Assembly: GCA_030220185.1 (NCBI GenBank)
Contig: JASPKZ010007548.1
Span: 248,001 to 312,000 of the forward strand
Length of the DNA stretch: 64,000 nt
Direction: 5' to 3'
Source: Diploptera punctata
Lineage: Eukaryota; Arthropoda; Insecta; Blattodea; Blaberidae
The first letter of the stretch is position 1. Every line of letters starts with the position of its first letter. Below are positions 31,549 through 42,375 of this stretch, one piece after another. A program made the position numbers and the translations under genes. The notes beneath the pieces are model-generated. The model was not told the origin of the DNA. It was given only the letters and a program-made list of their open reading frames with translations, and did not search any database.

Positions 31549-31668
31549 CATGTCCTTTGCGCCATATAACTGTAGGTGAAGGAAGTCCATCTGCTTGGCA
31601 GTGGAGTGCAACTGTCTGTCCGGCAACCACACTTGTGTCTTTAGGCTCTATCAACCATTCAGGTGGCA
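31549..31668 (-). CDS. Dscam: Dscam-family receptor, Ig8 first exon
   Basis: This 120-bp exon (phase 1-1) encodes VPPEWLIEPKDTSVVAGQ, then the B-strand Cys in VALHCQADG and the core Trp in SPTVIWRKGHG. The acceptor is TTTTTCAG and the donor G|GTAATT. The reading continues directly into the exon at 30.4 kb, whose first codon is completed by the final G. This split of Ig8 after the C strand matches the Dscam family layout. The exon is intact. Confidence 0.9.
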
Positions 31669-31915
31669 CTGAAAAATCAAAATACAGTAAGTCAGTTTCT
31701 GGTAGTCACGAAGGTCCCCTGCCCAATTGCCAAGTGGGAAACCATTTGCTCCTGCTAGGCCAGCTTACATGTTCTCACAAAGTTATTTGTTTAAACTTAA
31801 GTATACATTACCAGGCTAAACAAATAACATTATACACATTTTGGTATGTGCTCCACATTTTCTTTTATGCATATTCCACAGGATCTCAAGAAATTTTTAT
31901 TCACATACACTAGTT

Positions 31916-32160
31916 GTTCTACTGTTATCATCAGGGAAAGTACCTTAGTTGGTTGGGAAATGAGGTATACTACATACAGAACAATTGTGTTTGTATTCTG
32001 TACACTCTCGTATGCATCACAGCTGTGCACTAGGCTGCATTGCTGTCTTGCGCCGTCACATTGCATGCATACTCCGGTTTCAGTTAACTTGTGTTCACTA
32101 CAGAGCACTACAATGCCAACCAAGGTACTTTCCCTGGTAATCATCATCAGTACTACAACC
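31916..32160. repeat. Small inverted repeat
   Basis: GGGAAAGTACCTTAGTTGG on the plus strand near 31937 is matched by its near complement near 32118, separated by about 160 bp. The minus copy is preceded by CTGATGATGA, so it may be a diverged PLE end, but stem II is not convincing. Confidence 0.4.
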
Positions 32161-32395
32161 TACTGTAGGAAATGGCCTCCAACAGAAGTCTCTTCCATTA
32201 TTTTTTATCCTTTGCTTTAGCCAGCCAATTCCTTATTACTATTTCAGTTCCTCTACTGTAATGCACCTAATTACTCTTTTGAATAAGTACTGGTCTTGTT
32301 AATGTTCTATGTAAGTGTATTCTTGTGTGTCTTTGTACTATGGAAGGTTTCATAATTTTGATCCCCACATCTCACACCTTGTGATTTTTATTTAT

Positions 32396-33379
32396 TAATT
32401 AAATAAAAATAAAACATAGTTTTATTTGATTTTCATATTTATTATATAATTCAGTGACAGCTGTTTCGGTACACTGTACCTTCTTCAGACATGTTAACAA
32501 ATTATGAATTGTGTTCCAACTGATCTAAGCAACAATACAACAATATTTATTTAAATTTTTAAATTTAACAAAGGGGATTCATTCAAATCAAGTTGAGAAT
32601 TTAACAGTTTTTTACTACTTTTAAACTTATTATTTTCTACAGCCTCCAAAAGATCTAACTTCTTACCCTTATCACAAATATGTAAAATTTCAAAATTTGG
32701 ATCGAAACAATGATTAAATTGGAATTTGGAATTGGAATTAAATTGGTGGTTAGCATAGTTTGAATTTTCTAAATTTCTGTTATATGCTCTCATGTGTTCC
32801 TTTATCCGAGATATAAAAGGTCTACCAGTTTGTCCTATATAGACATTGTCACGTGTGCCACACTTCAATTTATATACACCTGATAATTTTTCTTTTTTTG
32901 TTTTGGTTTTATTGTTTTATATCTCGGATAAAGGAACACATGAGAGCATATAACAGAAATTTAGAAAATTCAAACTATGCTAACCACCAATTTAATTCCA
33001 ATTCCAAATTCCAATTTAATCATTGTTTCGATCCAAATTTTGAAATTTTACATATTTGTGATAAGGGTAAGAAGTTAGATCTTTTGGAGGCTGTAGAAAA
33101 TAATAAGTTTAAAAGTAGTAAAAAACTGTTAAATTCTCAACTTGATTTGAATGAATCCCCTTTGTTAAATTAAAAAATTTAAATAAATATTGTTGTATTG
33201 TTGCTTAGATCAGTTGGAACACAATTCATAATTTGTTAACATGTCTGAAGAAGGTACAGTGTACCAAAACAGCTGTCACTAAATTATATAATAAATATGA
33301 AAATCAAATAAAAGTATGTTTTATTTTTATTTAATTAATAGAATGGATTTTCATCAAGTAAACACCAACTCAATTGATT
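32396..33379. mobile_element. PLE foldback 15, GIY-YIG encoding on both arms
   Basis: Bounded by ATTTTTATTTAT at 32384-32395 and 33380-33391. Arms of about 400 bp meet near 32900. The minus arm encodes MKCGTRDNVYIGQTGRPFIS, then RIKEHMRAYNRNLENSNYAN and KKLDLLEAVENNKF, a GIY-YIG endonuclease of a PLE family different from the others. The plus arm repeats the same protein from RIKEHMRAY onward. The right end extends with TCATCAAGTAAACACCAACT. Confidence 0.88.
32450..32497 (-). ncRNA. Hammerhead ribozyme motif (foldback 15, left arm)
   Basis: Minus strand: CTGAAGA, stem II GGTAC/GTACC, GAAA, palindrome ACAGCTGT, then C. The plus-arm copy near 33240 has AAAAC in place of GAAAC. Confidence 0.78.
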
Positions 33380-33477
33380 ATTTTTATTTATGATGAATGG
33401 TAAAAAAAGAAAGATTATAAAACTATTCTTCATATGCTAAATGAAATAAAAGAAAATATATAAAGAATAATGAAGTC

Positions 33478-33955
33478 CCATGAGGGGAGCCATACCCCCA
33501 TCGAGCACCTCCCCAGGTAGTGGATAGGGGGAAGCCTGGCAGATATGCCAGGTACCAGGGAAATCAAATACCTGGGGCAAACCAACCAGCGAAGAGGAGC
33601 AGCTGATCAGATTGGACAGCTTCTCATGGGCAAATGTAGCTCAAGAGCTGTGAGAAGGCAATATGTCTAGAGAAGATGACTCGAATCAACTCCTGCAGTC
33701 CTGGAAGTGGTAAGATAGCAGCCCTACCATGAGGATAGTTCTGCGCTGTGCTCGTAATACAGTCAGGACAAAATTCTAATTAATGACAAGCACCAAATAT
33801 TACGCTGGACGGATACAAGATGGACACAGCAGCTATAATACTTGGAGCCGGAATGAACCAAAAACGTTTACTCCTCGCAAGAAGAAGGAGAAGAAGAATA
33901 AAGTTAATTACAGTAGAAGAACTATGTGTATGCAAATAATTTGTTGGGAAGTTGT
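33478..33955 (+). pseudogene. LINE 5'-region fragment
   Basis: Contains TACCAGGGAAATCAAATACC, AGATAGCAGCCCTACCATGA and CTCGTAATACAGTCAGGAC, a layout shared with 56.77-56.96 kb. It resembles the 5' leader of an insect LINE. No long frame is open. Confidence 0.45.
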
Positions 33956-34448
33956 AAAACACAAGAGAAAATTTTAAGCACATACAGCATCTTCTGTGAA
34001 AAGGTAAGTACTAAATGTGTATAACATAACATATACCACAAGCCTGACACTTCAAGTAAAACCCTAGCTTGAACTTACCGGTGCTGTGTGTCAAGAACGC
34101 TAGAGAGAGAGGGTTAGACAAAGAGATAAACATACTAATGTGGTATTGCCATATCTGTAAGTTGTTCAAGGTGGGAAAATATTAAATGAATTGTTGTTGC
34201 TTGGCAAATTGGTAGACTTAAGTAATTGCATTTATCTCAGCATCAAAGAATTCAATTATTTTGCCAACAATATTTCTTCCTTCGTCATGCACAACTTTAT
34301 TTTTACTAATCACCAATACATCAGTGTGAAATAAGATAATTTTAAAATCATTAGAAAATAACATTATGAGGTTTAGTTTAATAATTGAATTTGAATTTTT
34401 TAAACATTCTTACTTCATATGGTAGTTTTTTTGGACATATGTTTCAAA

Positions 34449-34686
34449 TTATTAAATTAATATTGAGAATCTAAACTATTACTATGATAGAAATAAGTAA
34501 ATTAATGAACACAATTAAATTATTGTAAATCAATGGTAAAGAGAAAAATTTCTGCCTGAACCGCGAATCGAATCCCGAACCTTTAGCTTTCTGTGCTAAT
34601 CCTCTGACCACTGAGCTAATCCAGGATTCATTCCCATCCAAGCAGAAATCCTTCCTTTACCTTACTCTCTTTACCATTGATTTACA
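34449..34686 (-). repeat. tRNA-like SINE (family D) inside a ribozyme
   Basis: Minus-strand head GGATTAGCTCAGTGGTCAGA and B-box GGGATTCGATTCGC, with the AGAGAAAAATTTCTGCC junction. The 12-bp duplication ATATGTTTCAAA lies within the ribozyme's GAAA and helix III. Confidence 0.75.
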
Positions 34687-34725
34687 ATATGTTTCAAAGC
34701 TGTTGCTTCATCTTCAGCAGTTACA
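34687..34725 (-). ncRNA. Hammerhead ribozyme motif (foldback 17)
   Basis: Minus strand: CTGAAGA, stem II AAGC/GCTT, GAAACATAT. The target duplication keeps the core, but helix III is changed at its far side by the SINE. Confidence 0.6.
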
Positions 34726-35216
34726 CAAACTGATTTCTTCTTTTCTCCAAGTTGAAGAAACGATGGAGCAACAGCTTTGAAACATATGTCCGACAGAACT
34801 ACCATATGAGGTTAGAATGTTTAAAAAATACAAACTCATTTACGATGATAATAATAAACAATGCTGTTACTAACACCTGTATTACTGTATTACAGACAGC
34901 TAATGAGTAAGGTCAGATATTTTCGGTAACATAGATTTTCCTTACATATTTATGAGGAAATTCAGTGACATTTTATCACACGTAATAAAAAAAAATATTG
35001 ACAGTTGACATGTTTGATCCAATGCTATTGTTATGGACCTTCTCTCGAATGCATGCAAGGAAGAAATGATGGAACCCTTATTATGGCAATACTCTGAAGG
35101 GGTTTCTTCTTTTGGCTACGAAGGTTACAAGTCCCTTCTCCTTATGGAGTGAAAGAGTGAGAATATTAGCAGTTCACATATTTTCTGGGGTTTTACTTGT
35201 AGTTGTCAGACTGTAA

Positions 35217-35490
35217 TTAATGTACACAACTAAATTATTGTAATCAAATGGTAAAGAGAAAAATTTATGCCTGAACCGGGAATCGAACCCCGAACCTTCA
35301 GCTTTCCGTGCTGTTGCTCTATCCATTGAGCTAATCCAGGCTTAAGGTTCGGGGTTCGATTCCCGGTTCAGGCATAAATTTTTCTCTTTACCATTTGATT
35401 ACAATAATTTAGTTGTGTACATTAATATACTTATTTCAATCATAGTAACAGCTTTAGCTTCTTAATATTAATGTCAGACTGTAAGTTTTA
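35217..35490. repeat. Inverted pair of tRNA-like SINEs (family D)
   Basis: AACTAAATTATTGTAATCAA and the tRNA head GCCTGAACCGGGAATCGAAC on the left are followed directly by their complement, meeting at CCAGGCTTAAGG (about 35336). The minus tRNA-like part forms acceptor GCCTGGA/TTCAGGC, D-arm and T-arm. The plus part has only its 3' half. Confidence 0.75.
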
Positions 35491-36348
35491 ACAATTGGGG
35501 TAGTTAGAAGCAAAGGGATGTAAGTAATTTTTTTTTGCAAAAAACAAGTTTGGTGCATAATTACATTCTTGAAGCATAATTTTATTTAGTGGTAAAGGGA
35601 TATAAGACTTAAAGGAGACTTTTTTTTGCAAAATCAAATATGCATATCCTATATATATATTATATATATATATATTTTCTGTTTGACTGTAATAACTCAA
35701 ATAACAAATATTGTGATTGGATTATGACAACCCGTGCCGAAAATTTGTACTGGGTTAGTATAGAAGGATTCTAGAACTGAAAGTTTATTTAGTAAATAAA
35801 ACATCAAAATGTCCAAAACATATAACTATTTACAATAAAAAAAAACATTGTTCAAATTTTTTTTTCAAAGTTTGCAAGTACTGACATGTTTCAAAGCAAG
35901 TCGGCAGGGGTTGCCATGGGCCTACTTACACCAAACTGTACTTACAATTGTTTTAATATTATACAAATAAATTAACAGGGCATGCGTTAAAAATAAAAGA
36001 CTGATTTTTTTGGGGCACCATAGTGTATGCATTAGAAGTAGGTAAAGAATGACTGTTATAACTTTTAATTACCTATGATTTTCATATACAATTTCAATTT
36101 TAAACCTGTTTTTCTCAATACTGCAAAACTTGCACTTACACCTTTTTGCTTCCAACTGCCTCATTTAACTTGCAAGATCACATAAGCTCAGATAGTGGGA
36201 GACGTGTAAGTTCCCATTTAGCAAGTGAGCGAGCGACCTTCATTACGGCATGCATCACACACATTCTAGTATATAAATATTATCATACTTCAGAATACAT
36301 TATATAAATGTTTTATTTCAACTAATTAATAACTTTATATATTGAAGT

Positions 36349-36660
36349 TTTATAGGAAAAAAACACTATGAGGTTTAATTTAAGATTAAATTAAAATGCT
36401 TCATACCTCACCTCATATCCAGTCTTCTAAGTAGACCGCAGTTTCAAAGCCTTGGTGGCTTCATCTTCAGTACTTTCTTGTCAACTGATGTTATGTTGAT
36501 CTGAAGAATTCTTCTTGAGGTTGTAGTTCTTCTGATTGACATAACATCAGTCGACAAGAAAGTACTGAAGATGAAGCTGCCAAGGCTTTGAAACACAATC
36601 TACTTAGTAGACTGGATATGAAGTGAGGTAGAAGCATTTTAATTTAATCTTAATTTTATA
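36349..36660. mobile_element. PLE foldback 18
   Basis: Ends CACTATGAGGTTTAATTT, TACCTCACCTCATATCC and outward complements. Arms of about 140 bp contain CATAACATCAGT near the centre. The plus ribozyme has lost its palindrome (GAAACACAATC). Confidence 0.8.
36429..36475 (-). ncRNA. Hammerhead ribozyme motif with complete helices (foldback 18)
   Basis: Minus strand: helix I AAGTA/TACTT (5 bp), CTGAAGA, stem II AAGCC/GGCTT, GAAA, helix III ACTGCGGT (self-pairing with one G-U/C-A exchange), then C. It has the clearest predicted fold in the window together with 24.86 and 50.96 kb. Confidence 0.85.
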
Positions 36661-36939
36661 CAGATCAAATTTATTAATACAGTAACACAAAACTAACTTG
36701 ACATATGAAACTGAAAGATTAAATATTTCATAAATATTAAAATATTAATATTTTAAATAAATATTTTATAGAAACCAGAAGGAAGCTAGATACATTAATT
36801 TTAAAAATTTAGATAAAATAAAAGTAAGTAGTATTAAAGAGAAAATCATGAAATAACTACAGTTTTAAACTTTTAAACTTAGTGTTATCAACTTCAATAT
36901 TACTTTATTACAATATATACAAAAAAAGTAAGAATAAAA

Positions 36940-37945
36940 TTTTATCTTGAAACACATATTTTTCATGGACTATGAGAAGGCATTTGATAAAATTTTATGC
37001 TCTAAGTTATGGGATATATTAAAAGATAAAAGATATCCACCTCATCAAATTAAAGCTATAAAAAGTTTATATGTAAATACAAAAATTTGTATAGATAAAG
37101 GAAGTGATCCTGGAGAAACTTACATAGACATCAACAATGGACTTTGACAAGTTTATCTACTTTCACCAATACTTTTTAATATATATATTTAGACGATGTC
37201 ATTAGTACATGGCAAACTCTTTTAGATGAATATCTAAATCAACTACAAAAATCAGTTTATAAATTATGGAAACTAATAAAAGATAATTTGAAGATATCAA
37301 CAGAGAAAACATAGTCCATGGCATTTATTGGAACTCAACATAAACGGACAAAAATTGTAATTGGAGGAAACATTATTGAACAAGTAAATTGATTTAATTA
37401 TCTGGGATACATGATATCATACCTGCAAAATTTGGATATGGAGAAGAAAATAGGGAAATTTCAACAGATATGTGGTTCAATAAAAAAATATTTGAGAAAT
37501 AAGACCACAAGGGAAACTCAACTGAAATTTTACAAATCAGTAGCCGTTCCAATGTTAACATATGGGTCTGAGACTTGGCCTTTAATGATTTCTGATAAAT
37601 ATAAAATTGAGTAAAATGGAAATGGGAATCCTGAGATCCATTGCAAGTGTATATTTAAGAGATCCAAAGAGAAGATATCAGAGATGAATTACAAGTATAT
37701 AATATAAACAAGAGAATATACAGAAATAAATATAAATGGTTTGAACATATACAAAAAATGCCAAATAATTGTTTATCAAAACAGATATTTTATTATAGAT
37801 CTGAAGGCCGAAGAAATGTAGGAAGACTGAAATGATGTTGGAAGGATGATCTGTAATATATAGTACAGCGGGGAGCAGAATGGGCAAATAGGCCCATACC
37901 TTTAAGATGATGCTGAATATATACAGAATGGTCAATGAGAATCTT
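36940..37945 (+). pseudogene. LINE reverse transcriptase, internally deleted
   Basis: Starts IFFMDYEKAFDKILCSKLWD, then GDPGETYIDINNGL. The segment with the YADD motif is missing. It resumes at IVIGGNIIEQVN, SYLQNLDMEKKIGKFQQICG, VPMLTYGSETWPLMISDKYK and ends KWFEHIQKMPNN. Stops interrupt it at several points. Confidence 0.78.
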
Positions 37946-38235
37946 AATGGCACTTGGTGATAAGCTGGTCCACCTTCAGAGCTTGTTCACATGAACAGGG
38001 TCTGTTGCAGTTACATACTACAGTCAGTCTTTCTCTTTTTCTCTTTGTCATTGCCTTCTCTCTTTTTTCTTATGATAAAAAGGCATGCATTCAACCCCGA
38101 TTTTACAGCCTGTCATTTTTATTTATGGCAATATATGAAGGATAAAGTAAACAAAGACAATATGCACACAATCCACGAGTTCAAAGACAGTATTTTTATG
38201 AAAAATCGGGAGAATTACATTAGATGAACTTGCAC

Positions 38236-38325
38236 GTTTCTTCTTCTTCTTCTTCTTTTTCCTTCCAAATATTAGGCCAAGGCTTGTTACGATCCTATAG
38301 AAAATTTTCCCTCCAGCCCAGAGAT
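38236..38325. repeat. Family E tail fragment
   Basis: CTTCTTCTTCTTCTTC run then AAATATTAGGCCAAGGCTTG and CGATCCTATAGAAAATTTTC, as at 22.46 kb. Confidence 0.6.
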
Positions 38326-38540
38326 CTTATATACATCTTGGTATATAATTATAAACAGCTTTGAGGATCCAATTTGAACTCATTCTTTCAAGATGGTGTT
38401 TCCAATTTAGTTGGTACTGTTTAATATATTCCAAAATTGGCGTAGTCGTCAATTCTTTTAAGATATCGGTGTTCCTTTTCCGATCCCATCTGGTGTAACC
38501 CGCTGTTCTGTGCATGAATCTAATTTCACAAGCCATTACT
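38325..38540 (-). pseudogene. LINE C-terminal fragment
   Basis: Encodes RFMHRTAGYTRWDRKRNTDI, then YQLNWKHHLERMSSNWILKA. This is the R.AGYT..D..RN..I segment of a LINE ORF2, followed directly by the family E tail on its 3' side. Confidence 0.68.
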
Positions 38541-38627
38541 CTGCTTTCATGTTGTCATTTTAGTATGTGTAAATGGCAATTTCCTTCATAGATATCAGGA
38601 ATGTGTGCAAACAGGTGGTCATAATGT

Positions 38628-38800
38628 TTTATTTTAGGAAGTTCTTTTAATCAAGTTATTTTGAGTATGTAATATCTTACCTCAATTTAATGTTGATTTG
38701 TTCTTGAAGAAATTATAAGACTAATCAAAACGTGTTCAAGAACAAATCAACATTAAATTGAGGTAAGGTATTAGACTCAAAATAACTTGAGGTGGTCATA
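38628..38800. mobile_element. PLE foldback 19, smallest
   Basis: Only the outermost 60-70 bp of each arm remain (ATCTTACCTCAATTTAATG and complement). The ribozyme is reduced to AAACGTGTTCAAG. The tail ACTTGAGGTGGTCA follows. Confidence 0.7.
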
Positions 38801-39331
38801 ATTTTTAATACCTTCTGTAGTAGAGATTAGTAAAAAATGTAAGTACTCTAAAATTTAATAGCTGAATCTAGAGACAGCAGCAGACTTCATTCACTAAGAA
38901 CAACAACCAGTGATTCTGAGCCTGCTTTCTTGCCAAATGCCATAGAGAATATCACTGACTCCTCTGTAAAAAATTGAGTGATATACATATCAATGTAAAA
39001 AAAAAGTGCTTGCATGTGCTACACCATACACTTTTGCATTCATAAAATTTGATGATGGTTGATCCCCATTTCAAATTCTTCTTCTATCCCTTCAATCACA
39101 TCATCCTCATTGATTAATGTATCACTATTCTTTCCACTGGAAATGATGATTTTATTCATACCCATTCATCACAATTCGGGACATGGGGGTGCTTCCCTAG
39201 TAGGAAATTTCTTAGCTAGACTAATTTATTTATTTCATAAAACTTACATTATTATGAAAAATAATATGGCACGGTCAAGTTAATAAATAATATTTTAAAA
39301 TACAATAGGAGGTAACATTAAGAGGTCTTCA

Positions 39332-39768
39332 CTTATTTTAGGAATTCTCACTATGAGGTATTTCATTAAGGTAGAATTTTTTATCACTCACCTCATATTG
39401 TTCTTCTTATTTGACTATAAACTAGTTTCAGAACATAGATTCTGTTCCATCCTCAGTATCATCATGACCGTTGTTCTGTTGTCTTGAAGAGTTATTCTTT
39501 GCTCCTTCCAGTGGCTGACTGAAAAACCTCAAAACCAGGTCATTCTCACCAGGAATTGATGAAATTTGAAATTCCCAGTGAGAATGACCTGGTTTCGAGA
39601 TTTTTGAGTCAGCCAATGGAAGGAGTGAAGGACAACTCTTCAAGACGACAGAACAATGGTCATGACGATACTGAGGATGGAACAGAAACTATGTTCCGAA
39701 AATAGTTTATAGTCAAATAAGAACAACAATATGAGGTGAGTGATAAAAAATTACCTTAATTAAGAGAT
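39332..39768. mobile_element. PLE foldback 20
   Basis: Ends AATTCTCACTATGAGGTATT and ATATGAGGTGAGTGATAAAA. Arms of about 185 bp encode FEIPSENDLVSRFLSQPMEG-like tail sequence. The plus ribozyme has GAAAATAG in place of GAAACTAG. Confidence 0.8.
39418..39465 (-). ncRNA. Hammerhead ribozyme motif (foldback 20)
   Basis: Minus strand: CTGAGGA, stem II GAACA/TGTTC, GAAA, palindrome ACTAGT, then T. Confidence 0.75.
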
Positions 39769-39769
39769 C

Positions 39770-40010
39770 TGTTTAATAATCAAGACATTTTGTCTGTACA
39801 TTCCTACCTTTTATGGTTGTTTTAGCCGAACATATGTTTCAATGCTTCTGAACCTCATCGTCAGTGATTACAGACTCACAGATGATTACAGAGTCTGTAA
39901 TTGCTGACGATGGGGCTCAGAAGCCTTGAAACATATGTTCGACAAAAACAACCATAAGAGGTATGAATGTACAGACAAAATGTCTTCATTATTAATAAAT
40001 AATAACTAAT
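39770..40010. mobile_element. PLE foldback 21
   Basis: It directly adjoins foldback 20. Outer parts are AAGACATTTTGTCTGTACAT and complement, then ACCTTTTATGGTTG. Both ribozymes keep CTGACGA and GAAA. Confidence 0.8.
39897..39945 (+). ncRNA. Hammerhead ribozyme motif (foldback 21, plus arm)
   Basis: CTGACGA at 39904-39910, stem II GGCT/AGCC, GAAA, palindrome ACATATGT, then T. Helix I begins UUG/CGA with a G-U pair. Confidence 0.76.
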
Positions 40011-40045
40011 TTTATTTATTAATTTAGTTAATTTTTTTTCCCACA

Positions 40046-40190
40046 GGTGTCAGCGAGGGACATGTAGTTAGTAAATCGCCTCAAGGTGACATCTAGTAAA
40101 AAACTAAGGTATTACATGGATAATGGTCAGTTAAATTTTGCTCAGAGGTTTTTATTCAGACTTGAGGTTCATTTATGAGCCCAAAAATAT
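40046..40190 (-). repeat. SINE family C, partial
   Basis: Contains GACATCTAGTAAAAAACTAAGG, TTTGCTCAGAGGTTTTTATT and TTCATTTATGAGCCCAAAAA. The tRNA head is absent. Confidence 0.6.
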
Positions 40191-40639
40191 TGATGTGTGT
40201 CAATTATTTTACTTCAATACCTCGATAAAAAAAGTGTACAAAATATATTAAGCAAAATCTTTGATTATTTTCTTATTAACATATTAATTAGTATCATTAG
40301 TTATATTAATAATAACTTAAGTATTACGAATCTTAAGACATCATTGAATAAGTATCATATAAAAAATATGTTATTAAATGTTAAAGGATTTCTGTCAATT
40401 TTTGTTCTTCCTGTAAAACATGTTTCTAAGTCCCGTAGACCATAAACAACTTTCACTTTTGATTGTATCTATGTATATATATTTCGATCCCAGTTCAGGC
40501 ATTTATTTTTATTTTATGTCTATATATATTAATTTTCAATGAAGTTATTTAGATTATAATGCTGGATAATAAGAATAGAATTAAAAAATGAGCAGTATTA
40601 TTTTTATAGTACCACACATGAATGATTAGATCTTAAGGT

Positions 40640-40900
40640 CTATTTCAATCTCATGTTAGAATTGGTCTGTCCATCTTTTACTGGGTCTTCCTACATTTCT
40701 TTGTCCTAGTGGTCTGTAGTGAAGAATCTGTTTCGGGATTATATTGTTACCTATTCTATTGATGTGGTCCATTCATTCGTCTCTGTGTTGTACAATCCTG
40801 TTTAACAGTTTGAATATATTTAGTTCTCTTCGTATATGTTCATTTTGTTTCTGATCTGCTATTGTATAGCCAACCACACTCCTCAAAAACCTTAGCATAA
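40640..40900 (-). pseudogene. LINE C-terminal fragment
   Basis: Minus strand reads EHIRRELNIFKLLNRIVQHR, then DEWMDHINRIGNNIIPKQIL and GQRNVGRPSKRWTDQF. Confidence 0.68.
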
Positions 40901-41104
40901 AATTATTTAATTAACCCTTAATTACTTGTGTGAGATAATTTTTTTCTGTTAGGTTGAAAGACGCTACTATTTAGTGACAATTACATTTATGAGATTCCCT
41001 GGAACTCACCTATTCTCAAATGGACTCGTTCCAGCACATGTTTCAGGTGTTAATTAAATAAAAATAAAACGTAGTTTTATTTGATTTTCATATTTATTAT
41101 ATAA

Positions 41105-41150
41105 TTCAGTGACAGCTGTTTCGGTACACTGTACCTTCTTCAGACATGTT
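41105..41150 (-). ncRNA. Hammerhead ribozyme motif (foldback 16, left arm)
   Basis: Minus strand: CTGAAGA, stem II GGTAC/GTACC, GAAA, palindrome ACAGCTGT, then C. Confidence 0.8.
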
Positions 41151-41202
41151 AACAAATTATGAATTGTGCTTAGATCAGTTGGAACACAATTCATAATTTG
41201 TT

Positions 41203-41250
41203 AACATGTCTGAAGAAGGTACAGTGTACCGAAACAGCTGTCACTGAATT
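41203..41250 (+). ncRNA. Hammerhead ribozyme motif (foldback 16, right arm)
   Basis: Identical core on the plus strand, CTGAAGA at 41210-41216 and cleavage C at 41242. Confidence 0.8.
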
Positions 41251-41516
41251 ATATAATAAATATGAAAATCAAATAAAACTATGTTTTATTTTTATTTAAT
41301 TAATAAATATGGATTTTCATCAAGTAAACACCAACTCAATTGATTATGTTTCAGTTGTATTTAGTTTTTTTGGAATAGCTAATGATGCAATTATATTTAT
41401 TTTATGCCATTGTTGCTGCCTGCGGAAATGTTTTATTCCGCATGCGCCTAGCATCTATAGAGAGATATTTTCTATTCTTTGTACTTACAATTTCAAGTTT
41501 AAGAGTAAAGATGAGT

Positions 41517-41808
41517 GGGGGCATGCCGTAGCGTAGTGAGTTACAAGCCAGAGGGTCGAGGGTTCAAGTCCAGTTGGGGTCAGGATTTTTTAAACTGACC
41601 CAAACCCTCTGGCGGCACTATGGCCCTGAGGTTGACTCAGCCTCTAATGGAAATGAGTACCAGACGCTTGTTCTGGGGGTAAAGGCGGCCGTCACGCAGG
41701 GCTGACAACCCGGCTGACATAAAGTGCCGATTGTCTAGAAAATGTGGGAGCCCATACCTCCTACTACCCCAAGGGCCTCCGGGTCTGTTGTGGGATCACT
41801 TTTTTTTT
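41517..41808 (+). repeat. SINE family A at a transposase start codon
   Basis: Flanked by the 15-bp duplication AGAGTAAAGATGAGT (41502-41516 and 41809-41823), which includes the ATG of the piggyBac-type ORF. Complete from GGGGCATGCCGTAGCG to the T-run. Confidence 0.92.
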
Positions 41809-41817
41809 AGAGTAAAG

Positions 41818-42375
41818 ATGAGTAGAAAGAGGAAAATATTGACAGAAGATGAAATTATAGAACTGTTGGAAGCATCAAATGATGAAATTGTTGGAGAATT
41901 TTCTTCTTCATCAGATGAAGACTGTGTAGAAGACAGTGATCATGATTCTAACTCTATAGAGAGCGCTGAAAGTGATCAGGATGATATTATGTCAGAAGAT
42001 GAAGATGTCCAATCGGTGGCCACTATTTTTTACTTCTTGTTGAATGTTGGCAGTATCAATGCACATATAATTATACAAGAAAATGTAGGAAGAAAGACTG
42101 CTCGCCGCGACTTCCTAAAAGACCTTGGTCGGAGTCTACTGGACAGCTATCTGAAGAAAAAGGCAACCATAAACACTTTGCCAAAACCTCTTCAGGCGAA
42201 AATAAGACATCTCACAGGACCTGTAGAGGAAGCTGAACCACTGATCATCAGAAAAGTCCACTTCTGCTCCAGGGCCAAAGATTGGAAGACGACAAAGTGT
42301 TGCGCCAATTGCGGCAAGCCGATCTGCAAAGAATATATGGTGGAGTCCTGTCCAGACTGCTTTTCTGTTGAGTGA
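41818..42375 (+). pseudogene. piggyBac-type transposase, N- and C-terminus fused, core deleted
   Basis: An intact frame of 185 residues starts MSRKRKILTEDEIIELLEAS and has a strongly acidic N-terminal region (residues about 25-65, SSSSDEDCVEDSDHDSN). It continues with GRKTARRDFLKDLGRSLLDS and ends in a cysteine-rich motif, CCANCGKPICKEYMVESCPD, the C-terminal zinc-binding domain that holds the transposon ends in piggyBac. The DDD catalytic core between them is missing, so the product cannot cut DNA. It could still bind element ends if expressed. Confidence 0.8.

Larger units (their letters stand above)
34345..34830. mobile_element. PLE foldback 17, split by a tRNA-like SINE
   Basis: Ends TTCTTACTTCATATGGTAG and CTACCATATGAGGTTAGAA. 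The left arm is broken at ATATGTTTCAAA (34437-34448, repeated at 34687-34698). Confidence 0.75.
41050..41345. mobile_element. PLE foldback 16
   Basis: Flanked by ATGTTTCAGGTG (41038-41049) and ATGTTTCAGTTG (41346-41357). Arms of about 125 bp differ by very few bases. The right end has the same TCATCAAGTAAACACCAACT extension as foldback 15, but no coding part remains. Confidence 0.88.

Noticed and set aside
31846..32220. Plus-strand 124-residue frame
   Set aside because: It spans an inverted repeat; the minus strand has a similar-length frame, as expected for a palindromic region, and neither resembles a protein family.
35265..35345. Functional tRNA gene
   Set aside because: Good acceptor and T-arms, but position 33 is not U and the copy is part of an inverted SINE pair.
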